36,612 nucleotides of DNA from Azohydromonas australica DSM 1124 (GTDB lineage Bacteria; Pseudomonadota; Gammaproteobacteria; Burkholderiales; Burkholderiaceae_C), in assembly GCF_000430725.1 (NCBI RefSeq), contig NZ_AUMO01000081.1:1-36612 (forward strand), given 5' to 3'. The translations under genes and the position numbers were made by a program. The notes below the pieces were generated by a model, which saw only the letters and a list, made by a program, of their open reading frames with translations, did no database searches and was not told the origin of the DNA. Every line of letters starts with the position of its first letter. Positions within the stretch are counted from its first letter, which is position 1. Below, piece by piece: positions 7,461 to 16,200 of the stretch.

Positions 7461-8822
7461 ATGAACTTTCTGAAACCCCCACCGCTGCGCCTGGCCGCGC
7501 TGCTGCTGCCGGCGCTGGTCGGCGCCTGCAGCGCCGCGCCCGCGCGGCAGGACGCCGATGCCGGCCTTGCCCCGTGCATCGACGCGCTGCGCCAGCGCCT
7601 GGACGAGAACCCGAAGGTGTCGCCGCGCACCTTCGATCAGTACACGCGCGGCGCGCAGGACCTGCGCCCGGTGATCGAGGCCGCCACCGCCGGGCAGCCG
7701 GAGTTCCAGGTGCCGATCTGGGACTACCTGGCCCGGCGCGTGGACCCCGAGCGCATCGCCGACGGGCGCGCGCTGCTGTCGGGCCAGGCTGCGGCGCTGG
7801 CGGCGATCGAGAAGCGCCACGGCGTGGACCCGGCCACGGTGGTGGCGGTGTTCGGCATCGAGACCGACTACGGGCGCGTGCAGGGCCGCTACCCGGTGGT
7901 GGATGCCACGCTCAGCCGCGCCTGCCTGAACCTGGACAGCGCCGAGCGCCGGCGCAACTTCTTCGCCGCGCTGTGGCTGCTGCAGGAGGGGCACGTCCAG
8001 CAGGACAGCTTCGTGGGCTCCTGGGCCGGCGCCTTCGGGCAGACGCAGTTCATGCCCGCCACCTTCGTCGCCTACATGGACGCCGCCGCGGAGGGCGCTA
8101 GCAAGGTGGACATCATCGGCAGCACGCCGGACGCGCTAGCGACCACTGCGCGCTACCTGTCGGGGCTGAACTGGCGCAGCGGCCTGCCCTGGGGTGTGGA
8201 AGTGAAACTGCCGGACGCGGCGCTGGAGCGCTTCAACGCGCAGGAATCCGGGCACCGCTGCCTGGAGCGCGGCCAGCCCGAGGGGCAGTGCCGCACGCTG
8301 GCGCAGTGGGCGGCGGACGGCGTGCGGCGCGTCGACGGCGGCCCGCTGCTGGGCGAGGGTGGCGCGCCGGGCTGGGAGCCGGGGCTGCGCACCGCGCTGC
8401 TGATGCCCGCGGGCAGTGACGGCCCGGCCTGGCTGGTGACGCCCAACTACCAGGCGATCTGGCGCTACAACCGCGCCGACGCCTACGGGCTGGCGATCGG
8501 GCTGCTGTCCGACGCACTGCGCGGCCTGCCGCCGCCGCGCAAGGCCTGGCCCACGGACGACCCGCTGCTGCCGCGGCGGGAGCTGCGCGAGCTGCAGGCG
8601 CTGCTGCTGTCGCGCGGCCACTGCGAGGTGCAGCCCGACGGCCGCGACGGCCCGCGCACGGCGGCAGCCATCCGCGCCGAGGAGCGGCGGCTGGAGCTGC
8701 CGGAGACGGGTCGGTCGGGGACGCGCATCCTGGCGCGGCTGAAGGCGCAGGCGCCGGAGGAAGGTGCGGCGCAGGGCGCGTGCGGGGCGGCGGGGCCCGG
8801 TGCGGCGTCGGCGCCGCGCTGA
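7461..8822 (+). CDS. MltB-family lytic murein transglycosylase (lipoprotein)
   Basis: The 453-residue protein has a type II signal peptide with lipobox VGAC (Cys23), so it is likely anchored in the outer membrane. The SLT_2/MltB catalytic domain spans about 35-340. Its catalytic glutamate lies in VAVFGIETDYGR (Glu134), and the family motifs GAFGQTQFMP and YLSGLNW are present. A peptidoglycan-binding-like domain follows (about 380-435). The enzyme cleaves the MurNAc-GlcNAc bond of murein, forming 1,6-anhydro ends. The last 20 residues are an Ala/Gly-rich tail. The frame is open far upstream; the ATG at 7461 was chosen because it starts the signal peptide. No clear Shine-Dalgarno is seen before it. 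Confidence 0.92.
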   Translation: MNFLKPPPLRLAALLLPALVGACSAAPARQDADAGLAPCIDALRQRLDENPKVSPRTFDQYTRGAQDLRPVIEAATAGQPEFQVPIWDYLARRVDPERIADGRALLSGQAAALAAIEKRHGVDPATVVAVFGIETDYGRVQGRYPVVDATLSRACLNLDSAERRRNFFAALWLLQEGHVQQDSFVGSWAGAFGQTQFMPATFVAYMDAAAEGASKVDIIGSTPDALATTARYLSGLNWRSGLPWGVEVKLPDAALERFNAQESGHRCLERGQPEGQCRTLAQWAADGVRRVDGGPLLGEGGAPGWEPGLRTALLMPAGSDGPAWLVTPNYQAIWRYNRADAYGLAIGLLSDALRGLPPPRKAWPTDDPLLPRRELRELQALLLSRGHCEVQPDGRDGPRTAAAIRAEERRLELPETGRSGTRILARLKAQAPEEGAAQGACGAAGPGAASAPR

Positions 8823-8832
8823 GCAATCCCCG

Positions 8833-8863
8833 AAAAAGGAACCGCCCCACGGGCGTGGGGCGG
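8833..8863 (-). terminator. Intrinsic terminator of the phasin gene
   Basis: The 9-bp perfect stem CCGCCCCAC (8842-8850) / GTGGGGCGG (8855-8863) has the loop GGGC. On the minus strand it is followed by TTCCTTTTT (plus-strand AAAAAGGAA at 8833-8841). It lies 26 bases after the stop of the minus-strand phasin-like gene and between convergent genes. The plus-strand side has no T tract. Confidence 0.87.
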
Positions 8864-8889
8864 GAGGGCGGCTCAGCGGGCGTCGTGGC

Positions 8890-9267
8890 TTACGCCGCCG
8901 CCGGTTTCACCCGCGGCGTTTTGCCGTGGGTGGCTTCGGTCATGGCGCGGGCGGCGTCGCCGGCCATGGCCGGGCCGCGCTTGAGGAAGGTTTCCTGGCC
9001 CTGGTCCGCGAGGCTCATCGCGCTCTGGCCCAGGTCGGTGAGGAACTCCATCCAGTTCTTCACCAGCCCCATCAGGAACTCGTTGAAGGCGTTGACGGGG
9101 AAGGCGCCCAGCGCGGCGTCGAGGCCCGAGCCGGACAGCTTCGGGCCGGTGCCCAGCGTGCGCGCCATCACCTCGGGCGCGGTCGAGAACTTGGCAATCA
9201 ACTCCATGTTGGCGCGCATGAGCTTGGAGTAGGGCGACAGCAGGGTTTCAAAGGCTTCGGTGGGCAT
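8890..9267 (-). CDS. Phasin-like protein
   Basis: The 125-residue protein is Ala-rich and amphipathic-helical with no signal peptide. Its pattern (FETLLSPYSKLMRANMELIAKF at the N-terminus, a long helical middle, a basic Pro/Ala tail GKTPRVKPAAA) resembles phasins, which coat polyhydroxyalkanoate granules and control their size. It is shorter than most phasins (about 160-190 residues), so the call is moderate. Support comes from context: a TGC-rich palindrome upstream (9432-9448) resembles the operator of PhaR, the PHA-sensing repressor of phasin genes. The start ATG at 9267 has AGGAG 7 bases upstream. The gene stands alone with its own terminator. Confidence 0.68.
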   Translation of the reverse strand: MPTEAFETLLSPYSKLMRANMELIAKFSTAPEVMARTLGTGPKLSGSGLDAALGAFPVNAFNEFLMGLVKNWMEFLTDLGQSAMSLADQGQETFLKRGPAMAGDAARAMTEATHGKTPRVKPAAA

Positions 9268-9818
9268 GGCTGCTCCTGAGGACAGACGGGTTGCGAAGGT
9301 GCTCGGCGATGTCGTTCCGTCCCGGCTTGGGATCGACGAGCGTCCATCGGCGGCTCCAGCCCCCCGCGGCAGTCCGCGAAAGCCGGCGCCGCCCCTTTGT
9401 CTCCTGTGGTCCGGGACGGTGTGCATTGATTTTGCTGCAATGCAGCAATCTACGCGCCGTGCGCCGCAGCGGGTTTCAGGTCGACACACCTTGGCGTTGA
9501 CTCTGCGAGCGCGCTGGTGGTCGCACCTGCTTGCACCGCTGTCCGGGGGACAGCAGGGTCCCAAACCCGCTCCGGAAATATGACGCCAACTCAAATCAAG
9601 CGGCAACTTGCAGATACCGGAACAACGGCCATGAAACACATCAATGCAATACCTGATGGCTTGCCGATGAATAGTCTCGCAGTGATGCCGATGCTATTTG
9701 CCGAATCGAGCGCTGACCCGCCTGTTGACGCCGTCCAATAGCCGTATTGGGGAATTGCTGCCGCATCACTGGATATCGTTCGACTGCTCCGGGCGTCGAG
9801 GGTATGTTCGACGGAGGC
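9268..9818. other. Intergenic region upstream of the phasin gene
   Basis: No convincing gene is seen in these 550 bases. The phasin leader and promoter must lie here, and the likely PhaR-type operator is at 9432-9448. Base composition falls from GC-rich to near-balanced from about 9580 onward, up to the small membrane-protein gene. Confidence 0.5.
9432..9448. promoter_or_regulatory. TGC-rich palindrome, candidate PhaR operator
   Basis: TTGCTGCA-A-TGCAGCAA is a perfect 17-bp palindrome, 165 bp before the phasin-like start codon. PhaR repressors of Rhodobacter and Paracoccus are known to bind CTGC-N3/4-GCAG type sites before phaP genes, and this one contains CTGCAATGCAG. Binding here is inference. 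Confidence 0.55.
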
Positions 9819-9968
9819 TTACGATCCGCTGGTTTCGTTATTTTTCTTTTCCTTCTCCTTCTTCGCCTTATCGTAGTGCCACTTGATGGCGAAGAACATG
9901 CCCGTGCCGAACACGAGAATCTTGAACGTGAAGAAGACTATAGGGACCCATTCCATAACTTTGAGCAT
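9819..9968 (-). CDS. Small single-pass membrane protein (49 residues), unrecognised
   Basis: The minus-strand reading frame has an N-terminal membrane segment (about residues 6-28, MEWVPIVFFTFKIL then VFGTGMFFAIKW) and a strongly basic/charged cytosolic tail (HYDKAKKEKEKK). This agrees with a real inner-membrane miniprotein oriented by the positive-inside rule. It has its own upstream extended -10 (10059-10067), giving a leader of about 85 bases with a hairpin. The start could be the ATG at 9968 or the internal ATG at 9956 (45 residues); neither has a strong ribosome site (GGAA only). The opposite strand is also open (9747-10013, 88 codons), but its peptide lacks any such tidy arrangement. 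I do not know a function. Confidence 0.55.
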   Translation of the reverse strand: MLKVMEWVPIVFFTFKILVFGTGMFFAIKWHYDKAKKEKEKKNNETSGS

Positions 9969-10014
9969 TTCCAGGCTGTTGCTGACACTGTCTGCGTGAG
10001 GAGTACCGCTTGAA

Positions 10015-10045
10015 AACTCTGCTTCAGCAGAGTTATTCTTTTTTC
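10015..10045. terminator. Hairpin with T tract: plus-strand terminator, minus-strand leader hairpin
   Basis: AACTCTGCT (10015-10023) and AGCAGAGTT (10026-10034) are perfectly complementary 9-base arms. On the plus strand they are followed by ATTCTTTTTTC (10035-10045), a good intrinsic terminator shape, although no sure plus-strand gene precedes it. On the minus strand the hairpin falls inside the leader of the small membrane-protein gene and is followed by four T, so it could act as an attenuator there. Confidence 0.55.
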
Positions 10046-10058
10046 GAAACCAATTTAG

Positions 10059-10067
10059 ATTATAACA
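10059..10067 (-). promoter_or_regulatory. Extended -10 promoter for the small membrane-protein gene
   Basis: The minus strand reads TGTTATAAT, a perfect TGnTATAAT extended -10. No good -35 is seen, which is usual for extended -10 promoters. Transcription would start near 10052 and read toward the start codon at 9968. Confidence 0.5.
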
Positions 10068-10343
10068 TGCCCATCAAAACCGCCTTGACTACCATGTCCA
10101 CTTTGGGCGCAAACCCAATATTCAAGCAGTTTGAGAGTTTTTGCTTTATACAAGGCTGCGTCGTTTTCCCCTTCGCCATCGCGCGGGCAGTTCCCGAGCT
10201 TGCAGCGATAGGCCTGCTTGGCATGCCGGGGGTTCGAGTTTGGTGCGCTGCGCCTTTGCTTCGCTCCAAGGTGGGGCTGCCTGCGCGGCGATGACAAATA
10301 GAGGGCCGGCCTCCCGTACTTTGTCCTGCAAGTACGCGTCCCC

Positions 10344-12533
10344 TCACGCTGCCACCGCCGCCCCCCGCCGAGCCAGCCTGGCGTGTCCCCGACCGTGCCG
10401 CTTCGCCGCGTAGCAGGCGTGATCCGCGGCGCGCATCCAGTAGTGGGGCTGGGTCATGGCGTCCTCCAGCATGGCGACACCGGCGGAGGCGCCCACGTGC
10501 AGGCGGTGGCCTTCCCAGTGCAGTTCCAGGCGGTTCACGGCGGCGCAGACGCGGTGCGCAATCTCCAGCGCCTGCTCCGCCTCGCAGCGCTCCAGCAGCA
10601 GCACGAACTCGTCGCCGCCCAGCCGCACCGCCAGGTCGCTGCGGCGCACGCAGCCCAGCAGCGCCTCGGCCACCAGCTGCAGCATGGCGTCGCCTGCAGC
10701 ATGGCCGGCGCTGTCGTTGATGGGCTTGAAACGGTCCAGGTCGATGGCCACCAGCGCCGCCGGCATCGCCGCCGACCGCGCCGCGAACACCTGCGCCAGC
10801 CGCCGCTCCAGCTCGATGCGGTTGGACAGCCGCGTCAGCGGGTCGTGGCGCGCGCTCCACTCCAGCTGCTCGCGCGCGGCCACCTGCGCGCTGTGGTCGG
10901 ACACGGTCCAGATCACGCCGCTGGCCGCGTCGCCTGCGCGCTCCTGGCGCGCGTTCAGCACCGCCCAGAAGCGCTCGCCATCCGCGCGCTGCAGCTGCCA
11001 CTCGCCGCGGTAGGACTCCCCCGCCGCGAAGGCCTGCTCCACCGCCTGCAGCAGCGCGCGATGCGGCTCGCATTCCAGGCCCGCCAGGGCCATCGGCCGG
11101 CCCTGCAGCTCGCCGGGCTCGCGGCCCAGCAGCCGGCACAGCTCGGCATTGACCAGCTCGAAGCGGCCCTGGCGCGTGAGCGCGATGCCCACCGGCGCCG
11201 CCGCCATCACCGACTCCAGCCGCTCCAGCAGCGCGGCGTTGGCCGCTTCCAGCGCGGCGCGCTCGCTGCCCACCTCGCGCAGCACCTGCGCCAGGCGCCC
11301 GACCTCGCCGCCGCAGGCGGGCCAGCCCGAATGCAGGTCCTGCCCGGCATCGAACAGCGACTGCGCGCGGCGCTCCAGCACGCGCATCGGCCGCAGCAGC
11401 CGGCCCACCAGCGCCAGCAGCACCAGGCTCGTGACCAGCACCATGACCAGCACGTCCACCAGCGCACGGCTGCGCGCCGCATGCAGCGGCCGCAGCAGCT
11501 GCTCCTCGGGCTGCAACCGCCACAGCAGCCAGTCCGGGCCCGTGACGGCTGCCACCGAGGCGATCAGGCCCGGCTGCTCCACCGACACCCCACTGGGCTC
11601 CAGCGGGCCGCGCTGCAGCTGCCAGCCGTTCCAGACGCCGGCAAGCTGCGGGTCGTCGGCCATGCGCGTCATCGTGCGGCGGGGGTCCGGGTGGGCCAGG
11701 ATCCGCCCCTGCGTGTCGCTGACCACCAGCAGCGCGTCCCGGCCTTCCAGGTCGAGGTATTGCGCCGCGTGGGTCACCAGGTCGCCGCTGCCCAGGCGCA
11801 CCGCGCCGCCGATCACGCCGTACAGGCCCTGGGGCCCGTGCAGCGGGTAGGTGAGCACCACCACCGGCTCGCCGATGACGCGGCTGGTCAGCACCTCCGA
11901 AACGATGGGCCGGCCTTCGGCCACGGTCTGCCGGAAGTAGGGCTGCTGGCCGATGTCCAGATCCAGCGGGCGCACGCCCTCGCGCTCGGCGTACATGCGC
12001 ACATGGCCATCGGGCGACATCACCGCCACGTGGCTGAACTGCGCGCGCAGCACCGCCCGTTCGTGCATGAAGCGCGCCAGCGCCGGCGGGTCCTGCAGCG
12101 TGGCTGGGGTGAGCTGCTCGCCGGCGATGCGCAGCAGGTTCTGCAGCTCCACCACGCGGCTGGAGAGCACGGCCGCGGTGCGCGCGGCCTCCTGCACTTC
12201 GCGCTCGCGCTGGTCGCGCAGGGTGTCGCGCTCGGCGCGCTGCACCAGCAGCAGCGTGGTCAGGCAGATGCCCAGCGTCAGTGCCGCCACCCCGGCCAGC
12301 GTCATGCGCAGCCGCAGCGAGCCGCGGCCGCTGCGCAGCCACTCGCCCAGAAGGGCGGACAGGCGCCGGATCACGGGCCGGTACGCGCCGTGGACCGGCG
12401 CGCAAGCAAGGGACGTTCGGGAGGGAACGGAGCGGATGACAACATGGCGTAAGACAAGCGCTCTGTTCGGCAGGGCATGCGCGCCTTGAAGCCCATGTCC
12501 GTCAGCGGACGCGCCAGCCGTGACTTTTGACAC
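10344..12533 (-). CDS. Membrane-bound diguanylate cyclase (dCACHE-HAMP-PAS-GGDEF)
   Basis: The 729-residue protein makes cyclic di-GMP from two GTP in response to an outside ligand. Order: TM helix about 77-97; periplasmic dCACHE-like sensor about 100-345 (PYFRQTVAEGRPIVSEV, the IGEPVVVLTYP strand); TM helix about 357-378; HAMP about 378-430; PAS about 440-560; GGDEF domain about 570-729. The active-site motif is intact (GGDEF, 639-643). The inhibitory site RxxD is present five residues before it (RRSD, 630-633), so product inhibition is expected. The GTG at 12533 has GGAG just upstream but adds about 50 oddly composed residues before the first helix. A GTG at 12374 would give a more usual N-terminus. 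The C-terminus is short after the last GGDEF helix, with no EAL domain. Confidence 0.93.
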   Translation of the reverse strand: MSKVTAGASADGHGLQGAHALPNRALVLRHVVIRSVPSRTSLACAPVHGAYRPVIRRLSALLGEWLRSGRGSLRLRMTLAGVAALTLGICLTTLLLVQRAERDTLRDQREREVQEAARTAAVLSSRVVELQNLLRIAGEQLTPATLQDPPALARFMHERAVLRAQFSHVAVMSPDGHVRMYAEREGVRPLDLDIGQQPYFRQTVAEGRPIVSEVLTSRVIGEPVVVLTYPLHGPQGLYGVIGGAVRLGSGDLVTHAAQYLDLEGRDALLVVSDTQGRILAHPDPRRTMTRMADDPQLAGVWNGWQLQRGPLEPSGVSVEQPGLIASVAAVTGPDWLLWRLQPEEQLLRPLHAARSRALVDVLVMVLVTSLVLLALVGRLLRPMRVLERRAQSLFDAGQDLHSGWPACGGEVGRLAQVLREVGSERAALEAANAALLERLESVMAAAPVGIALTRQGRFELVNAELCRLLGREPGELQGRPMALAGLECEPHRALLQAVEQAFAAGESYRGEWQLQRADGERFWAVLNARQERAGDAASGVIWTVSDHSAQVAAREQLEWSARHDPLTRLSNRIELERRLAQVFAARSAAMPAALVAIDLDRFKPINDSAGHAAGDAMLQLVAEALLGCVRRSDLAVRLGGDEFVLLLERCEAEQALEIAHRVCAAVNRLELHWEGHRLHVGASAGVAMLEDAMTQPHYWMRAADHACYAAKRHGRGHARLARRGAAVAA

Positions 12534-12654
12534 GCGCTCCGAAGCGCTTTTGATGCTTGGGTGCCGAAGCTTGCGCGCCGTACCGGACGACGGCGGCGAA
12601 ACGCTTGCCGCGCGCGGCGTCCGGCTTGCGAGGGCCGGCGCGCCGCGCCGCGCT

Positions 12655-13260
12655 TCATTCAGCCAGCAGGTGCCGGTCGATGAGCGGCGCCACCTCGCGC
12701 GCGAAGCTGCTGGCCAAGTCGTGGTCGCCGTCCGGGAACACGTGCAGCTCGGCGCGCGGCAGCAGCGACGCCAGGCGCCGGCCGACCGGCACCGGGCTGA
12801 TCGGGTCCGCGTCGCCCCACAGCAGCAGGGCCGGAATCTCGATGCCGGGCAGGTGCGCCGCCAGATCCTCGTGGTAGCTGGAGAACCAGCCGGGCAGGGA
12901 AGGGTTGGCCCGGGTGAAGGCTGGCCGCCAGTCCTGCGCGCCCAGGCTGGTGACGTCCAGGCCGCCGGAGGTGACGCTCAGCACCAGGTGCGTGACGAGC
13001 CCGGGTTTCTGCAGCGCGGCCTTGAGCGCGATGGCGCCGCCCATGGACTGGGCAACCAACGCGGTGGGACGGTTGATCTTCTCGACCACCCGGGCAACCA
13101 GGTCGTCGATGCCGTTCACCGCCGGGTCCGGCGGCGTGGCGCCGAAACCGGGCCAGCCGACGTGGAGTTTCTCGGCCGGGTGCGCCAGGAGATTCGCCAC
13201 CGGCTGCCACAGGGCGGTTTTGCCGGAGGCGCCGGGGAGGAAGAGGAGTTGGGAGGGCAT
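12655..13260 (-). CDS. Small alpha/beta hydrolase (201 residues)
   Basis: This is a compact alpha/beta hydrolase: LFLPGASG oxyanion segment near 6-13, nucleophile elbow AQSMGG with Ser72, acid in WGDADPISP (Asp152), and base in DGDHD (His180). It has no signal peptide and only a minimal lid, so it is smaller than most family members but not truncated at any motif. Its ATG follows the TGA of the 1261-residue gene by three bases, and its ribosome-binding tract AGAAGG lies inside that gene, so the two should be translated together from one message. Base composition here returns to the high GC of the neighbourhood, unlike the upstream gene. The substrate is unknown. Confidence 0.87.
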   Translation of the reverse strand: MPSQLLFLPGASGKTALWQPVANLLAHPAEKLHVGWPGFGATPPDPAVNGIDDLVARVVEKINRPTALVAQSMGGAIALKAALQKPGLVTHLVLSVTSGGLDVTSLGAQDWRPAFTRANPSLPGWFSSYHEDLAAHLPGIEIPALLLWGDADPISPVPVGRRLASLLPRAELHVFPDGDHDLASSFAREVAPLIDRHLLAE

Positions 13261-13263
13261 GGA

Positions 13264-16200
13264 TCAAAAACCTTCTTTGCGCAGGTTTGCCTCTATGTCT
13301 TCTTCTCTTCCCATGCGCTCGTAGCTCCGGGCCAGCTTTTCAAGCATGGCAGCCACGTTGGGAAAACTGCTTTGTACGCGCTGGGCTTGGCTGCGGTAAT
13401 GAGCGGCCAGATCACGCTCCTGGCCGCCACCATCCCATGGCGAGCGGCTGGTGACGCCGCGCTTGTTCCAAGCACCAAAATAGAATCCGGTGCGAATTTC
13501 TTCAGCGTCCACCGAATCCAGTATTTTGCAAGCGTGAACGAAGGGCCAAGTCCCGTCCTCATCCGTGGGCGAATGGGCCAGAATTTGCCCCAATGTCTGA
13601 TCTCCCATGGTGGCACGGTCGGCATCGCGACAGAGTTGGCGTGCCGTAGTGATGAATTGGGAAAAAATTTCGCCGTTGATAGAGCCATCAGACTTGGTTC
13701 CAGGCAGGCGCGAACAATAATGAAAGATGTCAAACGCCCGTTCCGCAGTTAATTTTTGAGATTCAGTAATAGGTTCCGTTCGCTCGCCATGCTCGGGTTT
13801 GTACAGTGCGCACACCAATTCCACGAACAGCTCTGGTTTTGACGTGATGCACTCGTACAGGGCACCGGAAGCGGCCCGATCGCCCTGGACAAGTGCGGGA
13901 AAAAGCTGGAACTCAAGCTGCATGAGAGCTATTGGTTCAATCTGCCCGGATTTCTCCAGTTTTTCGATCATCCTGGGCAAATTCCAGTGCTGGATGGAAG
14001 GCGAGTCTTCACCTTCGTTGTGTACAACGAACTGCTGAAGAGCTTTGAATAACAGCGTTGCGTCGACTTTATTAAGCATAAGCCGACAATATTTCAATGC
14101 TGCATTTGGTCGCTTCGCCGCCAGCAAACGATTGATGATATATTCGCTGCATTCGGCTTCGCTGTGACAATACGGTCGTGCTATCCGCCAGTAGTGTTCC
14201 TCAACTTCATGTCCACAGGCTTCTGCAAGCTTCCAAATCTCCTCCCGTGGTGACACCAAGTTCAGCAGGCGCGCCATCTTCTGGGGTGACCAATTTTGCG
14301 ACCCTTCAAGCTGAATGATGCTTTGAAATGTTTTTTCCGTCTCTGTCGCTTTCATGGAGCCAAGAAGACCTGAAATGCAGCTTGTCATTTGGGAATGCAG
14401 GAAATCTCCACCTTCCATGGCAATCCACTCCGGCCACTGGATCGTATGGGGAAGAGCGCCAATCAAATGGCTTCCTACGGCGTCAGGCTGCTTGCACGTA
14501 GAGATCAGCTCTCTGATGCCTGGCATGCCCATGCCGTCGAATATGTCGGCAATGGCTTCAAGTCTCGCCGTTTTTACTGCTTTGTCGTATGCTTCGTCAT
14601 GTGCACACTTGAAATCTGGAAGCTCAACCCAGTAGGTTTCAAAGAGCCACTGATGCCTGAGTACGAAACCGCGCGGCATCAGCAGTTCATAGCACGTTCT
14701 TGCAGGACCAATCCACTCGCCTAATTCATGGGGTGGAAGATCGCTATGGTTTGTGTACCAGCACATGAACTTGCGTAATGCTGTGCGCAGCAACTCGCAG
14801 TCATTGTCGATGATTGGCGCAATAGTAAATAGTTCAACCAACCCGAGAGCGGTCGCAAGGTCAGATTTGGAGCTGATCATGCTTATGTTGAGCAGGACGG
14901 CAGTTCTCGACGCGTGCCCCTTGCTAACGGCAATCAACTCTTCACGCGCTGCGCTGGCCATCTCAAACATCTCTGCGCGAGAAACCCCATGCCCAGCACC
15001 CGCGTCATCGTCCCTCCACTTAGGGCGCTGTGCGGGCAGCGCGGTTCTTGAACGGAGCGGTCCTGCAAGATTCCTCAATATATCGAAGGCTACGTCACCG
15101 TCGCGCTGAATCAAAAGTTTCAGAACACGGATCCGGTCCTGAAGACTGGCCGCAGTTTGTGGATACCAAGATCGGAACAGACCAAACAGACTGACGCTGG
15201 GTTTGTTGCCCCAATTTCCCTTCATCGGCACATGCGTCAGCTGCGCCAGAATCAACGCCACGCGCGCCAGCCGATTCGGCGCCCATGCCAGCGTTTCCAG
15301 AGCCCACAGCAGCCCGGCGTGCCAGCACCGTCCCATGAAGCCCGAGTCACCGGATTCGGTGATCAATCTCGCGACTGGCGCATCCGCCTTGCGCAGGCTT
15401 TTCTCAACCGCGCTCAGAAACGCATCCGGGGCCGCCTCGGCCAGGGTAGGCAGATGGGAGGCTAATGACAGCCAGCGCTCGGCGTCAGCTTCGCCCAGGA
15501 GCTGCTGGACGAATCGATCGACACGGTTTTCAAGTTCAAGGAACTGCAGCGCGGGCAGTTCTATGCCCCGCACCGCCAGTTTCAGCAGCGAGTCGCAGAC
15601 CGAGTCGAACAACAGGCCTGAGAACGGGCGCACCTTGCCGTGCACGTTGACCATCCAGCGCTCCTCGGCGGGCAATTCCAGCTGGGGGTCAGCCGCCGTC
15701 AGCATGTCCTGCGCCAAGGCAAAGAAACGGTCCAACTGTGCCCCGGTGATTTGGTCGCCAAATTGATTCATCAACTCCAGCGGCGACTTTGCCTTCCAGA
15801 CGTCGCCAATCTTCAATACCGGTGCGTCGTCGAGCCGGGCCAGGCGACACAGGTCTTCCTCAATGTCTTCATAGGCACGGCGGGCCAGTCGCTCCACCGC
15901 CTGGCGATCGCCGTCATGGCTGGCATGCCAGCACCCTACTAGGCACAGCAGCGGCAGGCTGAATGACTGGGCTGAATCCAGCCACACAGGATTCCGAATC
16001 GCCGGATTCGATGCCCGCTGGCGCCTGAATATGGTCCATGAGCGTCCCGTGCTGGCTGCGTAGCGCCGGGCGTCCGACTCTTCCATGCCGATGGCGATCA
16101 ATGACTTCTCGAAGTCATAAATGTTCGGGCGGTCCAGCAGCAATTCCTCGCTGGTATCCTTGTGCGCGAGGTCACCTGTGGCCTGCGGCACGATGACGAG

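Noticed and set aside
10220..10245. GGGGGTTCGAGTTTGG, similar to a tRNA T-arm
   Set aside because: The bases after the loop cannot pair with those before it, and no acceptor or anticodon arm is found around it.
10055..10297. 80-codon minus-strand frame and an overlapping frame ending at 10060, between the cyclase gene and the small membrane-protein gene
   Set aside because: No ribosome site, no recognisable domain, mixed composition, and the 3' ends run into the extended -10 promoter. Most of this 276-base stretch shows nothing else.
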